Shown piece by piece: positions 41,394-48,490 of a stretch of DNA of 59,536 nt (positions are counted from its first letter, which is position 1; every line of letters begins with the position of its first letter). Below the pieces are notes generated by a model that had not been told where the DNA came from, made no database searches, and was given only the letters and a program-made list of their open reading frames with translations. Both the position numbers and the translations under genes were made by a program. Where the stretch lies: the NCBI GenBank assembly GCA_964644045.1, contig CAZXUK010000005.1, forward strand, positions 1 through 59,536. The letters are read 5' to 3'. This stretch comes from JAIOTG01 sp964644045. GTDB taxonomy: Bacteria > Patescibacteriota > Patescibacteriia > Patescibacteriales > JAGXOH01.

Positions 41394-42471
41394 AATTCGG
41401 AGTTTTTTGTTTGAGACTAAAAACTGTAATTGTTATAAGCATAATAAGGATTAAAAGCAGAAGGGCCAATAATTTTCCCCGGCTTTGCAAAAAAAGCGTT
41501 AGCCCTCCGAAAAAAAGAGCAAAAAAGTAAAAAATCAGAACAGTTTTTCTTTGGCTTATACCCAGATCCAGCAAGCGATGATGAAGATGCGATTTGTCCG
41601 GGTTTTTGAAAGGATTTTTTCCTTTCAAGATTCTTCTTGATATGGTCCAGATCAAATCCATTAGAGGAAGTCCCAGCACCAATAAAGTAATAGCGATTTT
41701 TCCCCCGGAGATAATCGCTAAAACTCCCAAAATATAGCCCAGAAGAAGAGAGCCCCCCTCTCCCAAGAATATTTTGGCCGGATGCCAATTAAAGAACAAA
41801 AACCCCAAACAGGCGGCTGCAAAGATCAAGGCGGCTAAACCGATGTCGGGTTGGTAGTATTTGGTGGTGATAGTGAATAAAAAAATTATTATTCCTCCGA
41901 TAGCCGAGATCCCGGTTACTAAACCGTCCAAACCGTCCAATAATTTAGTGGTATACATCATAATCATAAGCCAAATAATAGTAAACAGATCAACCCAAAA
42001 AATAAAATAATAAATGTTTCCAAAAATTTTCCAAAGAGGCACTTTCCAAGTATTAAGATAAATCAATCCTCCCAAGGGGTTGGTTATTTTAATTATTTCC
42101 ACTCCTCCCGCCACAATGCAAAGAGAGGCCAAAAGAGGCCAAATAATTTGTTTTCCCGGGCTTAAGTTGTATTTATCATCCAGAAACCCGCCGATCATCA
42201 AAAAGCAAGCTCCCGAGAAAAACCCCAGCCAGTGGTGAATTTCCAGATTTCCGGAAAGTAATTTCGATTTACAACAAAAGAGAATTAAAAAAAAACTGAG
42301 AAAGATGGCCAGTCCTCCCAAAAGAGGGGTTTTTTTGCGATGAATTTTACGCTCTCCTTCCGGAAAATCCAAAATTTTTAAATAAAAAGCCAACCTTATG
42401 ATCAGTTTTGTGAAAAATATTGATAATCCTAAGGTTAGCAAGAATATAATTAGATAATATTGCCAAGTCAT
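41386..42471 (-). CDS. Undecaprenyl-phosphate GlcNAc-1-phosphate transferase (WecA/TagO-like)
   Basis: A 361-residue polyprenyl-phosphate sugar-1-phosphate transferase with about eleven helices. Conserved features are KIHRKKTPLLGGLAIF near residue 43, GGFLDDKYNLSPGKQ near 94, KLLDGLDGLVTG near 172, FLGEGGSLLLG near 234 and the basic loop DKSHLHHRLLDLG near 293, which is the WecA/TagO (not MraY) form. It would start synthesis of a lipid-linked surface glycan. The WecG/TagA-type enzyme at 47141 could act next. Confidence 0.9.
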   Translation of the reverse strand: MTWQYYLIIFLLTLGLSIFFTKLIIRLAFYLKILDFPEGERKIHRKKTPLLGGLAIFLSFFLILFCCKSKLLSGNLEIHHWLGFFSGACFLMIGGFLDDKYNLSPGKQIIWPLLASLCIVAGGVEIIKITNPLGGLIYLNTWKVPLWKIFGNIYYFIFWVDLFTIIWLMIMMYTTKLLDGLDGLVTGISAIGGIIIFLFTITTKYYQPDIGLAALIFAAACLGFLFFNWHPAKIFLGEGGSLLLGYILGVLAIISGGKIAITLLVLGLPLMDLIWTISRRILKGKNPFKNPDKSHLHHRLLDLGISQRKTVLIFYFFALFFGGLTLFLQSRGKLLALLLLILIMLITITVFSLKQKTPNYD

Positions 42472-42489
42472 TTTTGAAAAATTATTTTT

Positions 42490-45225
42490 TTATAGCTCTT
42501 CGCTTTTGGCTACCACTACTTTTCCTTCTTGATTTATAATAATTTTATCTCTTCTTTTTATATCTCCCGCCAAAATTTTTTTAGCTATTTCGTTGTCTAT
42601 TTTTTCTTGAAGTAATCTTTTTAAAGGTCGAGCTCCGAAAGCGGGGTCATAACCTTCCTGAGCCAATTTTTTTATTCCTTCCGGCGAGGCCTCGAAAAAT
42701 ATTCCTTTCTCCTCCAACATTTGGGAAGTTTTGGATAAAATAAGTTTGGTTATTTCCGCCACATTTTTTATACTTAAGGGTTTGAATATTATTATTCCGT
42801 CAAAACGATTGATCAACTCCGGCTTCATTTCCTGGCTTAGTTGATTGTTTATAACTTCTTCTTTAATTTCTTTCAAAGGTTTTCCCGCGGTTACTTGTTT
42901 TTTGATAAAATTAGAGGCGATATTGGAAGTGGCTATTAAAACGCTATTGGTGAAGTCAATGGTTTTTCCTCCTCCGTCAGTTAAGCGTCCGTCATCCATA
43001 ACCTGCAGAAACAGATTGAATATTTTGGAATGAGCTTTTTCAAATTCGTCCAAAAGTATTAAGGAAAAAGGGTTTTTTCTTACCGCTTCAGTTAAATAAC
43101 CTTTTTTTTGTCCGTCTCCGATCATTTTGGAAACACTGTCTTCGTGTTGATATTCGCTCATATCCAGGCGGATCAAATATTCTTTTTTGCCAAAGTATAC
43201 GCGAGCCACGGTTTTGGCCAATTCGGTCTTTCCTACGCCGGTGGGTCCCAAAAACAAGAAGTTGGCAATGGTTTTTTTGCCCTCTCGCAAATTAGCCCGG
43301 GCTCTTCTTAAGCTGTTGGCCACCATATCAACCGCTTCGTCTTGATTTATCATAAATTTATGTATTTCTTTTTCCAAGTTGATCAACTTCTCCCCCTCTT
43401 TTTCATTTACTTCCTCCACCGGAATTTGGGTTATTTTTTTAACAGTTAAACTTACTTCTCTTTTGTTGCAGTTGCCTATTTCTTTTTTATCTGTTTTTTG
43501 CGAAACTCGCATAGCGGTTTTTTCCAAAATATCCAAGGCTTTTTCCGGTAGGAATTTGTCATGGATATAGCGATCAGACAATTTTACAGCTCTTTCTAAA
43601 GCATTGTAGGTGAAAAAGACTTTGTATTTATATTCCAATCTGCCTATTTTGCTTTCAATGATCCGGATGACTTGATTGTCTTTGGGCTCTTCTATTTTGA
43701 CCCGGGACATGACTCTCCCCAAGTGGCTGTTTTCCACATATTTATCATATTTATCATTATTAACCGTAGCTAAGCAATATAAAACTCTTTTTTCCAAAGC
43801 ATTGGCCAACACTTCGGATAAATCCATACTCCCCTCTCCTCCGGAGCTAACTCCGATCAAAAGATTAATATTTTGAATAAAAAGCACAATATTGCCCGCC
43901 CGAGAAATTTCATCCAATATTGTTAATAATCTTTCTTCTGCTTGAGAGGGGTCGGCTCCGCTGATTAAGCGAGAGGCGTCTAATTCCAACAATCGCTTAT
44001 CTTTTAAAAATTCCGGCACATTTTCTTCCACCATTAATGTGGCCATTCCTTTGATTATGGTTCTTTTTCCCACTCCGGGGGAGCCGGTTAAAATTACCGT
44101 GTTGTTTTTGGTTTTTAGAATATTTAATATATTATTGAGCTCTTTTTCACGAGAGACGCATAGATCTAACCTTCCCCATTTGGCAGCTAAGGTTAAATCA
44201 TAAGAAATGCGGTTCAGATTGGGGGTGGCCATGGCCGTGTAAGCTCTATTCATGGCGGTTTTGGGCTTGTAGCGAGCATTTTTTTTAAATATTTTCAGGT
44301 TTCTTTTTAGTTTTTCTTCGGTTTTAAACCAAGATTTGACATTATTGATTTTATCTAAAGTTACCTCCAAATCCCACAAAATTTCAGTTAAAATTTTATC
44401 TCGGGCCACGCAATAACTGATCAAATTAAGGGCTTTTAAGTTATTTTGCCTCCAGCCGTAAGCTTCAATATAGGCCTCCACCACCGATTGTTTGAAAGCG
44501 GGAGAAAAAATCGCCTCTTTTTGTTCTCCGGCCTTTTTTTGAGATAATTGGTGGTTTATTTTTTCAAATAATTTCTCCGCATCCACATTTAATCTTATAA
44601 ACATAGCTTTTATATCCCGACTCTGAAACAGGACAAAAAAGAGATGAAGGGTGGAGGTGTATTGATGATTCCTTTTTCGGGCCAGTAAAAAAGCTTCTTC
44701 AATTATTTTTAAGGCCTCTTCATTCAAGGTTTCGGCTACATTAACGGTTTTTTTGTATTTTTTCAGTTCAGCCCAATTATTGGGCAGGGAATCGGAATGG
44801 TCCTTAATTTTTTTAATTTTTTCTTTTTTTTCCTCCCTTCTTTCCAATTTGTAATAAAAAAACAAAAAAGATAATATCCCTATCCAGAAAAATAAAATAA
44901 ACAGATTATGATTTTGCCAAAAAAGGAAATATTCTTTAATGTTTTGAGTTTCATGATTCCAGATCCACCAGGCCAGAGAAGCCACTCCCCCGAAACCGAG
45001 GATCAGAGCCAAAAGATCAACTATGATCAAAAATTTATTCATTATCCGGCGCCAAAAGATGTCCGAATTGGTAAAAGTTTTATCAAAATAAAGAAAATAA
45101 TTTTGCCAGAATCTTCCCGTGCCCGTGCCCCCGCAATTAAAACAAGGAAAATTCATTTTTCCCTTGCCCGAACCTTCGCATTTGGGACAAACAATAAAAA
45201 ATTTTTTTGGTTTTTCCTTATTCAT
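42490..45225 (-). CDS. Membrane-anchored Clp-type AAA+ ATPase with zinc module
   Basis: A 911-residue protein. Domains in order: two C-x-x-C-x-G-x-G-like motifs (Cys13/16/28/31, DnaJ-type zinc module), two membrane helices (about 64-88 and 107-125), a Clp N-terminal-like helical repeat (about 165-300), AAA+ ring 1 (about 345-590), AAA+ ring 2 (about 610-905). Ring 1 is degenerate: Walker A GSPGVGKR near 380 lacks the final T/S, Walker B is LFIQNIN instead of LFIDEIH, and the arginine finger pair is changed. Ring 2 has GPTGVGKT near 658, LLDEFEKAH near 722, INRFD and GARPLKR intact. Both pore loops are lost: SGADPSQ replaces GAKFRGE, and IGDGQKKGYLT replaces the GYVG loop. There is no long middle coiled coil. 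A neighbouring normal ClpB gives the comparison. Classical threading is unlikely. Confidence 0.9.
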   Translation of the reverse strand: MNKEKPKKFFIVCPKCEGSGKGKMNFPCFNCGGTGTGRFWQNYFLYFDKTFTNSDIFWRRIMNKFLIIVDLLALILGFGGVASLAWWIWNHETQNIKEYFLFWQNHNLFILFFWIGILSFLFFYYKLERREEKKEKIKKIKDHSDSLPNNWAELKKYKKTVNVAETLNEEALKIIEEAFLLARKRNHQYTSTLHLFFVLFQSRDIKAMFIRLNVDAEKLFEKINHQLSQKKAGEQKEAIFSPAFKQSVVEAYIEAYGWRQNNLKALNLISYCVARDKILTEILWDLEVTLDKINNVKSWFKTEEKLKRNLKIFKKNARYKPKTAMNRAYTAMATPNLNRISYDLTLAAKWGRLDLCVSREKELNNILNILKTKNNTVILTGSPGVGKRTIIKGMATLMVEENVPEFLKDKRLLELDASRLISGADPSQAEERLLTILDEISRAGNIVLFIQNINLLIGVSSGGEGSMDLSEVLANALEKRVLYCLATVNNDKYDKYVENSHLGRVMSRVKIEEPKDNQVIRIIESKIGRLEYKYKVFFTYNALERAVKLSDRYIHDKFLPEKALDILEKTAMRVSQKTDKKEIGNCNKREVSLTVKKITQIPVEEVNEKEGEKLINLEKEIHKFMINQDEAVDMVANSLRRARANLREGKKTIANFLFLGPTGVGKTELAKTVARVYFGKKEYLIRLDMSEYQHEDSVSKMIGDGQKKGYLTEAVRKNPFSLILLDEFEKAHSKIFNLFLQVMDDGRLTDGGGKTIDFTNSVLIATSNIASNFIKKQVTAGKPLKEIKEEVINNQLSQEMKPELINRFDGIIIFKPLSIKNVAEITKLILSKTSQMLEEKGIFFEASPEGIKKLAQEGYDPAFGARPLKRLLQEKIDNEIAKKILAGDIKRRDKIIINQEGKVVVAKSEEL

Positions 45226-45582
45226 TTATAAAAAAAGTTGAAAAATAATTTGATAAATAACCAGCAAAGGAATCCCGAGCCAAATTATAAACAAAATCAG
45301 AGAAATAAAAATCCAAAAAATTAAAAGCAGGGTCCTTATAATTATTTGGAATAAGCGCATAAAAAAACTGATCACACGGCTGGTCCAATCTTTTTGGCCG
45401 TACATGGGTGTAAAAATGTTTTTTATCCAAATTCTCAGGCCCAATTTTTTTTCTTCATCAATTAAAAAATTTTTAATCCTTAGAAGAAATTTTATTAACC
45501 CTTGACTGTACCACCAAACAAGAAAATAAGAAATTTCTTGTAAGGCGAACATTATTTGTTTTAAAGCCGGTGATATTGCCAT
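45226..45582 (-). CDS. Small membrane protein coupled to the Clp-type ATPase
   Basis: A 118-residue protein of unknown family. The N-terminal third is an amphipathic/hydrophobic stretch (ALQEISYFLVWWYSQG), the middle is basic with a conserved-looking FTPMYGQKDWTSRVISF segment (about residues 58-74), and the C-terminal 40 residues form one or two membrane helices. The stop codon directly abuts the start of the ATPase gene, which argues for joint translation and a physical partner. ATG 45582 is used; a TTG six bases earlier is possible. Confidence 0.68.
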   Translation of the reverse strand: MAISPALKQIMFALQEISYFLVWWYSQGLIKFLLRIKNFLIDEEKKLGLRIWIKNIFTPMYGQKDWTSRVISFFMRLFQIIIRTLLLIFWIFISLILFIIWLGIPLLVIYQIIFQLFL

Positions 45583-45617
45583 AAACAAATTATTGAAAAT
45601 AAATAATTGTTGTTTAA

Positions 45618-45626
45618 ATTATAACA
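45618..45626 (-). promoter_or_regulatory. Extended -10 promoter of the 45582-42490 pair
   Basis: On the minus strand TG-T-TATAAT (-10 at 45618-45623), about 36 nt ahead of the ATG at 45582 and just past the gltX stop. No good -35. Confidence 0.42.
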
Positions 45627-45639
45627 TTTTTTTTGGAAA

Positions 45640-47112
45640 TTATAAAAGTTCCCCGGCTTTTTTTATTTTTTCCAAGCTTTCTTTTTTGCCCAAAACCCAA
45701 GCAACCTCAAAAGGCCCGGGGCTTTGGGATTGCCCGGTTAAAGCCACCCTAAGAGGCCAGAGATAATTCCCCACCTTTCCTTCTTTTTCTTTGATATGGC
45801 CTATAATTTTTTCTTCTATTTTTTCTTTTTTCCATTCTTCTTCCGGTAAGGCATTTAATAATTCCAGAATTTCTTTTAAATTATTTTTAACTTCGGGCGC
45901 GCTCATTTTTTTCCAAATCAGAAGTTCTCCCGGATAATTCAATTCCTCAAGAAAAAAGAATTCGGTCAGGTCTTTTATTTCGGATATTTTCTTTAATCTT
46001 TCTTGCTCTAAAGATACAACTTTTTTTACAAAATCGTACTCCTTTTTTTTGTAATTTTGGGTTTTTTTAAGATTTTCTTTTAGATAAGGTTGGCATTTTC
46101 GGGTCAGACTATCCAGGTCCATTTGTCTGATATAGTAGCCGTTGAAATAATTCAATTTTTCCACATCAAAAGTCGCCGGACTAACCCCGATGTCTTTCAT
46201 TTTAAATTTTTTGATTATCTCTTCAAGACTCATGGTTTCCTCTTCATCATCTTTGGGATGCCAACCCAAAAGAGCTGTAAAATTTATAAGGGCCTCGGGA
46301 AGATATCCTTTTTCTTTATAATCTTCTACTGTCACATCCCCCTTTCTTTTACTTAACTTTCCCCCGTTTTTATCTAAAATTAGAGGTAGATGAATGAATT
46401 TCGGCACCTCCCAACCGAAAGATTGATAAAGTAAAACATTTTTGGGAAAAGAAGGAAGCCATTCTTCGCCTCGAACCACATGACTTATTTTCATTAAATG
46501 ATCATCTACCACGGAGGCAAATTGATAAGTGGGCACCCCGTTTGATTTAATCAAGACATGATCTTCTAAATCCGAAGCTTGGAATTTTATCTCCCCTCGC
46601 AGAAAATCTTTTACCACCACCTCTCCTTGAGAGGGCATTTTTTGCCTTAATACATACTCTTCTCCTCGGGCTATTTTTTCTCTTATTTCTTTTTCACTCA
46701 AATTTAAGCATTTGCGGTCATATTTGGGAGCTTGTTTCCGTGCCTGTTGTTCTTCGCGCATTTCCCGCAATCTTTCCGAAGAACAAAAACAATAATAAGC
46801 GCCATCGGCGCTCAGTAGTTTTCGGGCGTATTCATTATAAATTTCCTGACGTTCAGACTGAATATAAGGTCCGTAATCCCCTCCGATGTGAGGTCCTTCA
46901 CGGAACTCAAAGCCCAGCCAATTAATAATTTTTATTAATTGATCCACCGCTCCTTTGATCTCTCTTTTTTGATCCGTATCTTCTATTCTTAAAATTAAAT
47001 CTCCCTTTAATTTTTTAGCTATCAAATAATTAAAAAGCACTGTTCTTAAGCCCCCGACATGAAGATAGCCGGTAGGAGAAGGAGGAAATCTTAATCTTAT
47101 TTTTTTGGTCAT
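45640..47112 (-). CDS. gltX: Glutamyl-tRNA synthetase
   Basis: A 490-residue class I synthetase. The HIGH motif is in PPSPTGYLHVGGLRT (residues 10-24), KMSKS appears as KLSKRKGDVTV near 250, and DLEDHVLIKSNGVPTYQFASVVDDHLMKISHVVRGEEWL is characteristic of GluRS/GlnRS. The C-terminal helical anticodon domain is full length. It may also charge tRNA-Gln for later amidation, but no gatCAB genes are in the window. Confidence 0.96.
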   Translation of the reverse strand: MTKKIRLRFPPSPTGYLHVGGLRTVLFNYLIAKKLKGDLILRIEDTDQKREIKGAVDQLIKIINWLGFEFREGPHIGGDYGPYIQSERQEIYNEYARKLLSADGAYYCFCSSERLREMREEQQARKQAPKYDRKCLNLSEKEIREKIARGEEYVLRQKMPSQGEVVVKDFLRGEIKFQASDLEDHVLIKSNGVPTYQFASVVDDHLMKISHVVRGEEWLPSFPKNVLLYQSFGWEVPKFIHLPLILDKNGGKLSKRKGDVTVEDYKEKGYLPEALINFTALLGWHPKDDEEETMSLEEIIKKFKMKDIGVSPATFDVEKLNYFNGYYIRQMDLDSLTRKCQPYLKENLKKTQNYKKKEYDFVKKVVSLEQERLKKISEIKDLTEFFFLEELNYPGELLIWKKMSAPEVKNNLKEILELLNALPEEEWKKEKIEEKIIGHIKEKEGKVGNYLWPLRVALTGQSQSPGPFEVAWVLGKKESLEKIKKAGELL

Positions 47113-47140
47113 AAAATATATTAAATTTTAAATAAATTAT

Positions 47141-48346
47141 TCATTTTTTAAAATCTTTGTTTAAAACCTCTTTTTTAAATATTTCCAGAAATTTTTCCAG
47201 ATTTTTTCTTCTGATAGGATGTATTTCTTTTTTTAAATTTTTCCAATCCACCCATTTCCAATTTCGATGTTCCCAATAATTTATTTCGATATCATCGTCT
47301 TTGCCGGTGAATTCGGCAATAAATAAACCTTGTTTTTGTCCTTTGTACCCCCAATGTTTTTTAGAAATATTTTTTCGATCTTTTTTGTCAAATTTGTATT
47401 TTTTTGTTTTTCCGAAAGTGGTAACGGGATAAAAATTGTGGCAGTTCAGTTCTTCACTTAATTCGCGGGTGCCGGCTTGAAGCAAATTTTCTCCTTCGGT
47501 CCCTCCTTGGGGCAATTGCCAGTGTCCCGGCTCATCCTTTCTTTCCACCAGTAATACTTTATATCCTTTTTTTTCTTTTTTGTACAGTAAGCAAGCTACA
47601 TTGGATCGGTAAAACCAAGGCAAAAGAAAACGCCATATTAGATATTTTAAAGGAAATATTATTATTGCCCGAAATATTCTTTTAGCCCTTCGGGGTTGTT
47701 TGTAAAAACGCCAAGCCCACTCCAAGCCCAAAAAACGTAAAATTTTGGGGGCTCTGGACAATTTGCCGGTTAAAAAATCAAAACTCCCCCCTACCCCGGC
47801 GGCCAATTTTAGGCCGGGGATTTTTTTAAAATTGTGGTAGATAAATTTTTCTTGCACCGGAGAGCCAAAGGAGGCAAATAAAATTTGAGGGTTAAAGTTT
47901 TTTATTTTTTTACTCCAGTCAACCGAAGAGGAAATATCTAAATCCACCGCTTTTAAGTTTAAATCGGGAAATCTTTTTTTAAGGTTGTTTTCAATTTCCG
48001 AGGCTTGAGAAAGGCCGGATTGGGAATTGGCAATCAACACTTTTATTTTTTTCCCCTGGGCTATTTTTAAAATTTCCAAAACTAAGTCGGCGCCCGGGAA
48101 TCTTTTTATGTTTTTTCCCTGGAGAAAACCGGCCAATTTTATTCCCACTCCGTCCGCCGGAGCCAAGTCCGCTTTGTTGAGAATATAAAAAAGCTCTTCA
48201 TCTTCAATGGCCTTTAAAATTATTTCCGGATTGGGAGTAACCAAATAAAATTGATCTTTGGAAGTTAAAAAATTCTCAATTCTTTTTAATATTTCTTTTT
48301 TTTCCAATAGGGAAACATTGATCCCTAAAATATTTATTTTTTTCAT
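47141..48346 (-). CDS. WecG/TagA-type glycosyltransferase fused to a NUDIX domain
   Basis: A 401-residue two-domain protein. Residues 1-235 match the GT26 WecG/TagA/CpsF family: NILGINVS, YLVTPNPEIILKA, APADGVGIKLAGFLQG (catalytic Asp region), FPGADLVLEI, FASFGSPVQEKFIY and GVGGSFDFLTGKLSRAPKI. Residues about 255-400 form a NUDIX domain with WQLPQGGTEGENLLQAGTRELSEEL. The first would add ManNAc- or similar sugar to a lipid-linked GlcNAc, following the WecA-like step. The NUDIX part may cleave a nucleotide sugar or related by-product. ATG 48346 (MKKINILG) is the likely start. The gene diverges from clpB. Confidence 0.88.
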   Translation of the reverse strand: MKKINILGINVSLLEKKEILKRIENFLTSKDQFYLVTPNPEIILKAIEDEELFYILNKADLAPADGVGIKLAGFLQGKNIKRFPGADLVLEILKIAQGKKIKVLIANSQSGLSQASEIENNLKKRFPDLNLKAVDLDISSSVDWSKKIKNFNPQILFASFGSPVQEKFIYHNFKKIPGLKLAAGVGGSFDFLTGKLSRAPKILRFLGLEWAWRFYKQPRRAKRIFRAIIIFPLKYLIWRFLLPWFYRSNVACLLYKKEKKGYKVLLVERKDEPGHWQLPQGGTEGENLLQAGTRELSEELNCHNFYPVTTFGKTKKYKFDKKDRKNISKKHWGYKGQKQGLFIAEFTGKDDDIEINYWEHRNWKWVDWKNLKKEIHPIRRKNLEKFLEIFKKEVLNKDFKK

Positions 48347-48359
48347 AAAATTTTTTAAT

Positions 48360-48388
48360 ATTATAATAAATTTAGCGATTAAAAACAA
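48360..48388 (-). promoter_or_regulatory. Promoter of the WecG-NUDIX gene
   Basis: On the minus strand TTGTTT (48383-48388), 17-nt spacer, TATAAT (48360-48365). It stands 13 nt from the -35 box of the divergent clpB promoter. Confidence 0.62.
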
Positions 48389-48400
48389 GGATAAAAACTA

Positions 48401-48429
48401 TTGACAGCTTATTTTAATTATATTATATT
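48401..48429 (+). promoter_or_regulatory. Promoter of clpB
   Basis: TTGACA (48401-48406), 17-nt spacer, TATATT (48424-48429). The start site would fall inside the CIRCE element that begins five bases downstream. Confidence 0.88.
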
Positions 48430-48433
48430 TAAA

Positions 48434-48460
48434 TTAGCACTCAAGATATTAAAGTGCTAA
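48434..48460 (+). promoter_or_regulatory. CIRCE operator (HrcA binding site)
   Basis: TTAGCACTC, a nine-base spacer, then AAGTGCTAA, which differs from the CIRCE consensus TTAGCACTC-N9-GAGTGCTAA by one base. Its place directly behind the -10 box of clpB fits repression by HrcA at normal temperature and release on heat shock. No hrcA gene is in the window. Confidence 0.92.
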
Positions 48461-48490
48461 TATATTAAAAATAAATTTTGAATATGTTTT

